Shown here one piece after another: positions 1 through 10,100 of a stretch of 11,708 nt of DNA. The position numbers were made by a program, and so were the translations under genes. The notes under the pieces are model-generated. The model worked only from the letters and a program-made list of their open reading frames with translations. It searched no databases and was not told the origin of the DNA. Origin of the DNA: Saccoglossus kowalevskii (Eukaryota; Hemichordata; Enteropneusta; Harrimaniidae). The stretch is from assembly GCF_000003605.2 (NCBI RefSeq), contig NW_003130374.1, forward strand, positions 29,857-41,564. The letters run 5' to 3'. Position 1 is the stretch's first letter. Each line of letters begins with the position of its first letter.

Positions 1-424
1 CGATCCCCACACTTTACTAACTGAGCGAACATTAGCACACGACAAAACTGCCCTATTCAGGACCACCACATCATTCAGATAGTGACTACCATTACATTAT
101 TGTTTCAATGTTGTTTTAATATTTAACATCAGGTGCTTGTACGCAATCTTCATTACACCATCGCGGAAAAACCGAATAAAAGATGCCTATTTATAACAAC
201 CTGTTTTGGTTGGCTGCTGTTGAGCTGAGACAGCATAACTTCAAAATTGACATTTAAAGCTCGTTGCCACCTAAATGCTCATTACTATGCATTACTCATT
301 ACATTACTCTGATAGTTACATCACGGAGTCAAGTGATTTAAACAACGATAATTATTTTAATTAATACTGTTTGTTTTATTATGTTCTAATCTACGATCAT
401 AAATCTATTCACTACCAAAATTTA

Positions 425-457
425 GGGGGTTCGACCGACCCCCCCGACCCCCCCCCC
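425..457. repeat. G-run/C-run hairpin and poly(C) tract
   Basis: GGGGG at 425-429 faces runs of seven and ten C residues ending at 457, with TTCGACCGA and CGA spacers. It can fold as a GGGGG/CCCCC hairpin, and the long C runs could form quadruplex-type structures. It is also a likely sequencing or assembly trouble spot. Confidence 0.8.
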
Positions 458-570
458 AAACTACTGGCCTGTAAAGGTAGACACGGTGGTCGTTGGTTTC
501 ACACTCGTCTATTGGAATAAAACACTGAGTTGGGGAAGCACACGAGGTTCAGTTGACACGCCTATAGCTG

Positions 571-593
571 GTGTTGTTGTTGTTGTTGCTGCT
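571..593. repeat. (GTT)n microsatellite
   Basis: Six GTT-type triplets followed by GCTGCT. No open reading context suggests that it is coding. Confidence 0.8.
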
Positions 594-1441
594 ATTGAGT
601 ATTGACGTGGAGTTGATGTGACCAAGTGTCTCTTTTTAAAGGAATTGCTACGTTAATTTAGCTTGGCGTGTCAATTTCTTTTTCTTTTGTTTTTTGGAAG
701 ACGCATTGTCTGTTTCCAGTACACCCGGAGATGAATTCGCAATGACTTGTTACGTCATGAGGGTGCTAAAACCTTTTCTAGATTGTATCATTAATTTATC
801 TATTTGTTGGATCGTGGGAAACCGACGACGGCCAACTGACGCCCAGTATTAATTTTCAAATTATTGTCTTAACGCTTTTAACACATTCGGCTGATAGCAA
901 CTGATGGTAGTCGTTTCATTTCTAATTCAAACATGTAATGCTAAACTCTTTGATATGCGAATTTAACCCTGACAGTATAGTGAAAAGGAATTTTCATTTT
1001 TTTGCCTTTCAGTGTTCACAGTACTGTATTGCTCATTTTTATTTGTATGAGTCTTCTTAGTAAATTATACAGTTTTATTACTATTCACCAAATATAGAGA
1101 GATAAGGGAGATAGAAATATTCATGTCACATTAAATTATAAAATATTTTTTTAATGAACAATTTTAATGAATTATACGTCATAAACACATGTATGTCGTA
1201 TGGGGACATAGCCTTTTTAATCATCAATACTTTAAATATAAATATGTATTACGGTGTCTGGCATTGCAGCCAACCAGATCAAGATCAATTTTCAGAAGAG
1301 ATGAACATAATGTAATATTTCTTAAATCCCTCTTTCATATTTTCATATTTTAAATAACGAACCTTATTCTGATGGCCCTCGTCATAGAATACTTTATTTT
1401 GGCCACGCCGATTTCTCAATGAAAGATTTCACCTAATTACC

Positions 1442-1444
1442 TAT

Positions 1445-1479
<35 letters not shown>

Positions 1480-1505
1480 TTTTCTTTATTTATTTATTTA
1501 TCTAT

Positions 1506-1540
<35 letters not shown>

Positions 1541-1542
1541 TT
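1442..1542. repeat. (TTTA)n microsatellite, about 100 bp
   Basis: About 25 TTTA units interrupted by TTTC near 1481 and by TCTA near 1501. Confidence 0.98.
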
Positions 1543-2227
1543 ACCATAGTTACGTTGTTCACCGGATTATATGAAGGCGCGGGAATTTGTTTTAAACTTG
1601 AACAAACCCAAGTTTATAACTCTATAATGGTCTATACAATGAATGAAACGTAAACCATCTCAGCTCCCCGGAGAACAGACAATCACTGGTTTTATAGTAC
1701 ATGGGTCATCATATTTGTTTATTCACTGTAATATGTTCAAAAAATATCGCTTTGATTAGATATGATTTATTTCATTTAATTGTTTATTTTCGTAGACACT
1801 GTCATTGCAACATGAACGAACAATAGGTATGTGCTTTGACATTTCTGCAAACATCAAAACATGGAATTAAAAAACACTAAAATTCCTACCACTTTTGAAT
1901 AATGTTTTAGTTTCATGATCGAAATAATGAGGGTTACCTCATGTATATCCACATATTTATCAAAATCGTCTCGGGCTTTCCCGAATTAAAGCAATCGTGG
2001 ACTATCACAGTAACGGACCCAAATTGCACCACCAATTTGTCAACATAATTCACAACAACATCAACAAATATTGAAAATTAACAAACTTTGTTTTCCATCT
2101 TTTAAAACCACAGTTAATAGCATAAAGCTGTGGACGGTATAAATGTTTTATAAAATCAAAAGTGGATGTTAGAACTCAAATTGACCATTTCAGAAATTGT
2201 GACATCATTGTTAGTTTAATTAATATC
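1543..2227. other. AT-rich spacer, nothing recognised
   Basis: Stops are frequent in all frames, and no repeat structure is visible between the TTTA microsatellite and the MITE-like element. Confidence 0.6.
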
Positions 2228-2356
2228 AAGGGGCGGTGGTTGTCGCGCAGTGCGTGTTCGGATTTCATGTAAATAAACAATGTATTTTACACGCGTTGTA
2301 TACGTCGCTATGAGTCCCATATCGAACAGGACGCGGCGTGACGACCACCGCCCTTT
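2228..2356. mobile_element. 129-bp MITE-like inverted-repeat element
   Basis: The left end AAGGGGCGGTGGTTGTCGCG (2228-2247) is mirrored by the right end, which read in reverse from 2356 gives AAAGGGCGGTGGTCGTCACG. Similarity continues for about 35 bases, to TGTTCGGA and TGTTCGAT. The inside is noncoding. The GC-rich ends stand out from the AT-rich flanks. A clean target-site duplication is not visible (TTAATATC before, AATGATAT after), so the superfamily stays open. The open frame that crosses it on the minus strand is fortuitous. Confidence 0.7.
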
Positions 2357-2405
2357 AATGATATGGTTCAACATCATACAATTAGCGAGCGCCTCTTTTT
2401 GAAAC

Positions 2406-2417
2406 CACGCACGCGCA
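2406..2417. promoter_or_regulatory. NRF1-like site
   Basis: CACGCACGCGCA on plus reads TGCGCGTGCGTG on minus, 11 of 12 positions of the NRF1 consensus. It lies 50 bases from the MITE-like element, with no gene start recognised next to it. Motif evidence only. Confidence 0.25.
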
Positions 2418-3077
2418 TTGTGAGCGTAGACAACATTTAGCTCTTGAGCCACTATTAAATATTTGAATTTCAATGACGGCATTTACATTTTTTTATAAAT
2501 ATACTTATGAGCAAAGCCACATCTTTGTGCCTTTTTGTAGAGTAATTTGTTTCAAAAATAATGTGATTCAGCGGTGTTTGAAAAGTGATGTCAACGATAA
2601 TCTTCATTTCTATCTTTCAAAAATAGAAAATAAATCTAATAAGGAAATACGAAGTCCCTCCGACGTATTTGTACCACGCAACACCGTCCGTCCGTTGTTC
2701 TATTTGAGATGCGATCAAGTAATTTCAGACGGTTTTTCCTTTTACATCATTTGCTTTTGAAACTATCGTGTTTCTGGTATTTGTTTCTTCAGTATCAAAT
2801 TATAGCGATGCGCGTTGCCAAGCGAACTGCCTTAGGAAATACAGTCATGCAGAAACAAGAGACGTAATCCTGTAGGGGGGACAAATTAATATTTTACAGA
2901 ATTTACAGTTTTTCTCCTGAACCGAGCTCCCGACAGAATTGTAACCCCATATTTCCTCTTGGCAAGTAAATTATTTGTTGAAGTGGTTTGGATATAGAGT
3001 AAATGACGAATCTTCTATTCTACTGAATGTTGAGCCTGCTTCTGAATAAATATGGTTAAATTACTGTAAAACATGTC

Positions 3078-3240
3078 TTTTTAGCTAGCATGTTATTTTA
3101 GCTAATTTTACCAAACCGACAATTTCGCCAAATTATGATGTCGCTGATTAGTGTATTCTCACAGTAAGATTGTTGATACTTTAGCTAAATTAAGATTCAG
3201 TTAATTCATGCATGGAGTCAAACTCGCTAAAATGGTATGT
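3078..3240. repeat. Possible decayed repeat with TTTAGCTA motifs
   Basis: TTTAGCTA recurs near 3082, 3097 and 3180, and the segment also has TTTCGCCAAATTATGATG and CTCGCTAAAATGG. This phrase style recalls old interspersed repeats of marine invertebrates, but the match is from memory and loose. Confidence 0.2.
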
Positions 3241-3419
3241 AGCTTTCAAAACTACTTTTCAAACATGAATCGTCGAAACACGACAAAAATTTAATTGGCA
3301 TGACTGTATTTCTACTACAGCCGTTTCACAGCTTACATGACTATTATACTTACGCGTACATAACCTATTCTCGTTCTAATCGATATTTATTACATGAACA
3401 AACGAGTGTCAGATTTAGG

Positions 3420-3433
3420 ACACAAGAGGGCGC
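3420..3433. promoter_or_regulatory. CTCF-like core motif
   Basis: ACACAAGAGGGCGC fits about 12 of 14 positions of the bilaterian CTCF core (CCASYAGRKGGCRS). A single motif match in noncoding DNA is weak evidence of binding. Confidence 0.2.
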
Positions 3434-4463
3434 GCAACCTCTAAATCCATCGTTACTCATCAATACATATACATATATCACAAGGTGCACTGCAGTAAGG
3501 CCAAAAAAATGTTTTGTTGCCATCAGGCCAAATATTAAAAACTCACCATTTTAAGCAGTAAAAAGGTGTTTCCTCTAAAAATTAACGATCCCTGACCGTT
3601 GTTTGATCCCCAGGGTCCCCCGGGGGGTAAGTGGCGACTTTGAACCATCTGTATTTCTCTAACATGTTCCGAATACTATAAAGTCCATATACCTCGGCTA
3701 TTTACGATACCATTAGTTTTCACAAGTTTACCGGCCGACCCAATTTTTCAATTTTCCGACTTGAGGGCAACACAAGTTTTTTTTTTTGCCTAATGAAGAC
3801 GTTTTCTATCGCGGCTGACATTGTGTTTAAAAGGAATTCAACAATATGGTCCTTACCAGCACTATATCTTTGCTTCTCAATCATCATTTTTTTTCCCATG
3901 TGTATGTTCAGTTTCACGAGTAGTAACTTCCATGTTTCTGTCAATCGTTTACTTATTTCACTCGTATCAAAAACGGACATCACAGACGTGGACGTCATCT
4001 GCCAAACGGGTGGACGCGTTTTTTTGGACGAAGAACATCCTCCATGCGTATATTTTCATGTTTTACAAACACTAGTGTAATCAAAAGAGTCAATACACAA
4101 CTTGGATTTTTTTTAAATTACAAAATGATTTTTGAAATAAGTTTATAAGTAATTATATTAGGGATCGCACATCGTTGCAATCTCAAATATCATGATTCCC
4201 TTGTCAATAAATATCACTTATATGGCTATCTCTTTTATCATTAACCCTTTGCATGCATAATTCATAGGTCATCTACTTTAAATATATCGTAAATAATACA
4301 TTTACATTAATCCCTCTCCTCCATTACTACAAAGCCCTCTTTCATCTATATATACGTCTTTGTCTTGGTAATAAATCCATGATTCGAACAACACAACTAA
4401 ACGATTACAATTATGATATACCACTTTCTGCACTTTTCACTGGGAAGAATGTTTCGGTCTTTT

Positions 4464-4615
4464 GTATGGAATTTTATTTCACTGATTTTTGATGTCAATG
4501 TAAAAAATAAAGTATATTTGGCGGATTTTATGTTCACTGAATGATCCCTTCCAACGAAAATAGATTCAAAGTGAAAATAAAGTATATCTGGCAGTTTGAA
4601 GCGACATTGAATGCC
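4464..4615. repeat. Degenerate direct repeat, about 70-bp period
   Basis: AAAATAAAGTATATTTGGCG at 4504 recurs at 4574 with two differences. Both are followed by a related TTCACTGAATG or ACATTGAATG block. A third, weaker relative (GGAATTTTATTTCACTGA) precedes them near 4469. This looks like an old tandem duplication. Confidence 0.45.
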
Positions 4616-5393
4616 TAACTTGTCGCTGCTCGAAGTATATAGTTTCTGTTGTTTCCTGATGACTATGGATTGCATTATTTATAATTGATTACATTGTCTA
4701 TTTACGGAATTAAAATATCTGTCATGAGAGTGACACTATTAGTCGTCAGGCCGTACTAAATTCTTTTCAAAACAGATACGGGAAGGAGGCTCTTTACAAA
4801 CGTTGATGGGGTTGTTGTGCAACACCAGGACACATTAGTACTACCTCAGTCTGATCGTTTTATCAAAATCTTAATGGCTTAGCGAGCAACAAGATATAAA
4901 AGTGATAGCACCTTGAAATAATTAACACTTATAAAGGACACCCCCATTTTAAATCAGCACATGATGGATGCACGACTGATCTTGCCCAGGGTACATGTAT
5001 AAGCCCAAGCAATCAATAACATTACATGACCATTATGACTGTCAACCAAGGGGAACTATTTGTAACCAGCAACTCGCTATTTTTCCCCCAAAATTTTCAT
5101 ACCTGTAAAGTGCGCCATATGCGACAAACCAGTGTGTTAAGTACTACCGGTATTCACTTTGAACTTTGTTAAGTGTCAAGATTTTAAATGTGAATGGAGT
5201 TCTCAATTATTAAAACTGTTGTCAGAAATGGGTTCGAACCACAGCTCCAGTATTGGGAGTAATTACCTATAATCCCTACTCAAAGTGATTTGGATGATTA
5301 GCTCTTTGAAAGTAGCTCATAAAATATACCAGTATTTGCACATGCTTTACACTTACAACTCATTAGTCTCATCTCAACTACAGTATACTTGTA

Positions 5394-5417
5394 TATTCAT
5401 TCATTTATTCATTCATG
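5394..5417. repeat. Short ATTC/ATTT microsatellite
   Basis: ATTCATTCATTTATTCATTC is an imperfect tetranucleotide run just before the minisatellite. Confidence 0.7.
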
Positions 5418-5474
5418 TACATTCACACATCCTTCGTCTTTATGGTAATTGTAAACCATTTTCAATCATATCAC

Positions 5475-6131
5475 CACCACCCACCCCGAATGTATTTTCT
5501 ACAGTTGTATTCATATCCACCCCCTCACCCCGAATGTATTTTCTACAGTTGTATTCATATCCACCCCCTCACCCCGAATGTATTTTCTACAGTTGTATTC
5601 ATATCCACCCCCTCACCCAGAATGTATTTTCTACAGTTGTATTCATATCCACCCCCTCACCCCGAATGTATTTTCTACAGTTGTATTCATATCCACCCCC
5701 CACCCCGAATGTATTTTCTACAGTTGTATTCATATCCACCCCCTCACCCCGAATGTATTTTCTACAGTTGTATTCATATCCACCCCCTCACCCCGAATGT
5801 ATTTTCTACAGTTGTATTCATATCCACCCCCTCACCCCGAATGTATTTTCTACAGTTGTATTCATATCCACCCCCTCACCCCGAATGTATTTTCTACAGT
5901 TGTATTCATATCCACCCCCTCACCCCGAATGTATTTTCTACAGTTGTATTCATATCCACCCACTCACCTCGAATGTATTTTCTACAGTTGTATTCATATC
6001 CACCCCCTCACCCCGAATGTATTTTCTACAGTTGTATTCATATCCACCCCCTCACCCAGAATGTATTTTCTACAGTTGTATTCATATCCACCCCCTCACC
6101 CCGAATGTATTTTCTTCAGTTGTATTCATAT
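5475..6131. repeat. 44-bp minisatellite, fifteen copies
   Basis: The unit contains GAATGTATTTTCTACAG, TTGTATTCATATCC and ACCCCCTCACCCC. The G of GAATG recurs at 5488, 5532, 5576, 5620, 5664, 5707, 5751, 5795, 5839, 5883, 5927, 5971, 6015, 6059 and 6103: every 44 bases except one 43-base step. Most copies are identical. Variants are CCCAG at 5620 and 6059, CACTCACCTC before 5971, and TTCTTCAG in the last copy, after which the array decays. The unit has no stop codon in any plus frame, so frames of 193-283 codons arise; they have no recognisable domain and are best read as noncoding. The array lies about 0.8 kb downstream of the RPL7 stop. Confidence 0.97.
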
Positions 6132-6894
6132 TCTAAGTGTAATTCCTACAGATATTTAGCACAATTTGTAAACCAGACCTTGTACCTTCAATGTGCAACT
6201 TCTGGACTTTTGGTAATTTACTGAGAAAGCTAGGATTCAAAACCACAGCATGTAAAGCCAACAGCTATTGCAATTACAGATGTAGGTTAGCAAGGGGGAG
6301 GGTATCAGAAGGTTCATTTCAATGTCAAGAGGTAAGCATTGAATAATCCATGAGCTAATGACAGTATAATAATTTTGTTCCTGGTGTTTATGTTAATTAA
6401 CACAAGTTTGGACCAGCACACTGGAACCAATTGCTGAATTGTTTTTTTTTTTTCATGGCACAAGTCCAAAACACTCGAAAATGTGCGTTTTACAGAAATA
6501 AACTTGGTTTTTGCACAATAATACAATTTTAAGTCTGGGATATGTTGAGAATTAAGATTTCAATTGAAAAACTAGAATTCAGTGCACAAGGGCTCAGGTA
6601 ATTGGGATCAGTTTGTGCCATGGCATGAAATACAGCAAGCCACCACCTGCCAGAGTTAGCACCTTTACTGCAGTTCAACAACTAGCATTTTTTAGCAATG
6701 CACAGGATAGATACGAAATAGTGCAATGTTGATATTTTGATGAACCAATGCAAATGCATGCTTGAAAGTCAATGGGAATATTTTTTTGAGATGCAGCTAT
6801 ACAAGTGTTTGAGATATCAGAATGACATTACACTGCATAATGAGCCCCACAGTATCTTTCCAAAATCTCACAAAAACAGGACAATATAACGTTA
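6132..6894. other. Spacer between minisatellite and RPL7 3' end
   Basis: No gene or clear element is seen. A T-run is at 6440-6452. Confidence 0.55.
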
Positions 6895-6913
6895 TATTCT
6901 GCAACAGGTGTTA

Positions 6914-6919
6914 TTTAAT
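6914..6919 (-). terminator. RPL7: RPL7 poly(A) signal ATTAAA
   Basis: On the minus strand ATTAAA begins about 43 bases after the stop codon. It is followed by a T/G-containing stretch (TGTTGCAG, then TTGTCCTGTTTTT), which suits a downstream cleavage element. Cleavage is expected near 6890-6900, giving a 3' UTR of about 65 bases. Ribosomal protein mRNAs usually have short 3' UTRs. Confidence 0.6.
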
Positions 6920-6961
6920 GGTTTTGACAGTGTTTGCAGTTGAAAGTTACATTTACTTTTT

Positions 6962-7170
6962 TTAATTCATACGGCGGACAAGTCTGTTGATGAAGTTTTC
7001 CCTGTTACCATAGTCTCCCCCTTCAACAAAGTGGTTGCCCTTCTTACGAAGTCCACCACGCGGCGAGCTCAGCTTGAATGGCCAGAGAAAGTTACTCGCT
7101 TGTTTGAAATGTGGTCCAACAGTGAAAATCTCGTGGATCAAATCTTCGATACAGATGATGTCTGATCTTC
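6962..7170 (-). CDS. RPL7: RPL7 coding exon 6 (residues 179-246 and stop)
   Basis: The acceptor is CATTAG|GA. The exon encodes the C-terminal third, with [26 protein letters not shown] and [19 protein letters not shown], and ends in RRMN followed by TAA at 6962-6964. The length and end match animal RPL7. Confidence 0.96.
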
Positions 7171-10100
7171 CTAATGATTGATAAAAAAAATTAAAAACTT
7201 TATAAGTTGCACATAATCAAATTTATTTTCAATAATTACTCAAGGTAGAGAAAAATAATTTAAAGGGCGTTACTGTAGTCGTCGCGCCACGCATGCGCGA
7301 GATATATGGGTCTCGTATAAACAAAGATGGCTACTTTGACTGTTGCACAGATCAACGAGTACGAACTGAGGCATTACCAAGCTTTAATTAGGGTAATTTT
7401 CATGTGATTGGAAGGTATCAAAGGAATCACTGTACATATTGCTCAACATCTAGTTACAACAAGATTCAAACATGTATCAGTAACAATCACTGTATAACGG
7501 GGCCTTTTCAAAGAAGTCACAAGAACATTGGCACTGTTCATTACATGCTGGTTCAGCGTAAACAAAGATGTTCATTATGAAATTCGTTCAACGTTGCTAA
7601 GCGAGAAATTTTGCAATGAGTGCAAAATATATTTGGTAAGGCAATGAAATAATCTATAGTAATAAAAACTTACCTAAAACCTTCTCAATGAGATAATTAT
7701 CTGTTAAGGGAATCCGGCTGCTATTAATCTTACCAAAACCACGCTTGTAGATAAGTTCTCTCACGGTCTTCAAGTTGGGATAACTATAGTTGAGCAAAAA
7801 TCAAATTATGATTATACTATTACACCGATTCATAACCAATCAAGTAATTGAACAAGCAGCATCTGCTGTGATAGCTCTGCTGTTAGCAATGCACACTTCA
7901 ATTACAGAATTGAAGATATCACAAAATGCACAATATCAAAGTAACTAGACTTGCGGTTTTCAAGAAGTCAAATAATAAAAAATTTGATGCAGACAATGAA
8001 GAACAATCAGTAATATGATTAGCTCTGCTCAACGAAATCGACAGAGCTGAAAATAAAACGCGGTACGATGGTAATAAACAGATCAATTTAAAGTATTTTT
8101 TTGGCGAAATTGAGGTAAATTTTCATTATAGTCACTACACATACGTAACAATGTACCATTTTGTATACACTTACCCCCACGCAATGTATGGTTCTACAAG
8201 TCTCAACATATTGAGGGTAGCTTTGTTGAGTCGGATGAACACACCATTAAAGATCTGTCTCAGTCTCAGTAACTGTAAAATCTTACGGACACGAGGACTT
8301 ACACCATTGATACTGAAAAGACAAGTATGATTATGATTTAATGGATGTATCACTAAGGTTGACGTGATACATCTGCTATTTTTTTTAAGCCAGCCACCGT
8401 CGTCCCTTCACTGTAGACAGGTACAAATTTACCACAAACCTGTCCAATTTTGATTGTAAATTACAAAATGAGAAAATCCACAACAAAAATCGATCACAAG
8501 TCTGGTTACAGACTTGGAACTGCTATCTTGTATGTTTTTAGCTGGGAACTTTCTGGCTATAACCCTGACTGAGTACATGACTTTGGATATTATACCATCT
8601 GATATACATTTCACAGAAAAATTACACTAATTGAGCACATTGTTTTCATGTGCATCCGGAACAGATTTATCTATTTGTCGAAAGTCAAATACAAAACGTC
8701 TGCAGAATCACGCTCATGTTCATGAAGTATGCGTACATAGAGTTCAGGAAACTGCAGTTGGAAAAATGGAGATGCAAAGAGCAAGTCGTATAAACACTGT
8801 ACCAATTGCAAAATGGTGTGCAATACCTGTAATTTATTTGACATAACAGTAGTAAATTCATTTATTCATTATATATATATATATGCACATACATATATAT
8901 ATATATATACATACACACACAAGTTGAATACCTACCCACGAATTCTGATGACAAAAGCTAGTTTAGGCTCGTCAGGCACATAGAAATTGTTATGTTTCCT
9001 GGCAATACGCTTTAGACGAATTACATCTCTTTCTTGTTTTCTATATTCTTTCACATACTGCTCAGCTCGCTTGTAAATCTTTGCCTTCTTACTTTTACTC
9101 GACTGCAATAAATGAAACAAATACTCCTGGTAAATAAGGATGCAGCTAAAATAAATTTTTGACAACAGAATTTTCTGGAGTTTTGCAATTTTATTCAGCA
9201 ACCAACAATAATGAAACAAGCAGCCTGTCGACCGAGATAGCTCCGCTGTTAGCGATGCGCATTTCAATTAAAAACTGAAGATATCATTGGAAAATGTACA
9301 GTATGTATAGTATCAAAGCAATCGGACTTGCTTATTTTCAACAAGAATTCAAAAGTATCACTTTTTACCAAAAAAGACAAAAATATTCATCAAAATTGGA
9401 GAATTGCAGATATCACGAAATGAACATATGAGAGAAGTCCACATTTAGTACCTATATATGCAATATCAAAGCAATCGAACTTGCGGTTTTTTACAAGAAG
9501 TCGAAAATATCATTTTTTACCAAAAATGACAAAAATATTCACCAAAAATAGAGAATTTGAGATTTTGACATGAAATAAACAAATCTGAGAAAGAACCATC
9601 CAAGGTACTTGTATATCAAATTTGAAAACATTCTGACTTGTGGTTTCAAAGAAGAAGTTGAAATTGTGAAGTTGACGACGGACAATCAGTAATATGAACA
9701 GCTCCGCTGTGTCGACTTTGTAGACAGCAGAGCTAAAAATGTAATACATTAGGCAAACTAATTTTTGAACTAGAAAGCATTTGCGAGCAAGAACCCACAA
9801 ATTTGTTTTTCAAGAACAGTACAGAAGTTATTGAATGTTACTTTTTCAGCCTAGTTGAGCTTATATGTAAAGAAGGCAACAGTGCATGCTACAACTAGAG
9901 ATTTAAAACGTTTCATGTATGCTTCAAGCCAACTTTTTTTATATATTCAATACAGGTGAGGCAAACCTGCTGTGGGCTGTTGAAAATGTGATAGGTAAAT
10001 TAGATAATTCATTTGCTACTGTTCTACTGAACACATTGCTGGCTGGTAAAGATGACAGGGATAATTGTGCAAATGTGCACATTTGTATGGATTTATTGCT

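Larger units (their letters stand above)
1..1441. other. Gene-poor AT-rich flank
   Basis: Apart from the C-run hairpin and the GTT tract, I see no long open frame, RNA gene or recognisable element on either strand. Confidence 0.6.
2418..5474. other. Long spacer without a supported gene
   Basis: Open frames of 84-95 codons occur at 2473-2760, 3300-3554 and 3793-4080 (plus), and of 92 codons at 3720-3998 and 4397-4675 (minus). None resembles a known domain or carries convincing splice signals. The 3720-4080 stretch is open on both strands, which points to base composition and not to coding. Only the weak repeats and motifs listed separately were found here. Confidence 0.55.
7171..7673 (-). other. 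RPL7 intron 5, with an embedded CpG-rich block
   Basis: A 503-base intron. It contains a CpG-rich block at 7260-7320 that resembles the 2228-2356 element, followed by the exon-like plus-strand frame from 7327. The rest is AT-rich. Confidence 0.8.
8313..8935 (-). other. RPL7 intron 3, with hairpins and a microsatellite
   Basis: A 623-base intron. Next to its 5' splice site it carries the (TG/TA)n tract, and near its 3' end two small hairpins (8344-8373 and 8416-8444). A short open frame on the plus strand around 8631-8846 has no supported splice sites. Confidence 0.8.

Noticed and set aside
553-674. Exact 10-bp inverted repeat TTGACACGCC/GGCGTGTCAA, 122 bp apart
   Set aside because: In a window this size about one or two such pairs at this spacing are expected by chance, the match does not extend, and there is no target duplication.
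2216-2482. 88-codon minus-strand frame
   Set aside because: It runs across the MITE-like element and its flanks and has no family resemblance.
3720-4080. Overlapping frames on both strands of about 92-95 codons
   Set aside because: Simultaneous openness on opposite strands with long T runs suggests composition. No motif or splice context supports a gene.
5229-5245. GGTTCGAACC, like a tRNA B box or tRNA-derived SINE
   Set aside because: No A box at a suitable distance, no cloverleaf and no tail. A vaguely similar CCACAG phrase near 6240 is not enough for a repeat family.
5285-6224. Three overlapping plus-strand frames of 193-283 codons
   Set aside because: They are produced by the stop-free 44-bp minisatellite, which is open in every plus frame. 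There is no domain, no coding bias and no supported exon ends.
8616-8846. Plus-strand exon candidate in RPL7 intron 3
   Set aside because: All three frames are partly open, so no frame stands out, and the possible acceptors lead quickly to stops or lack a donor.
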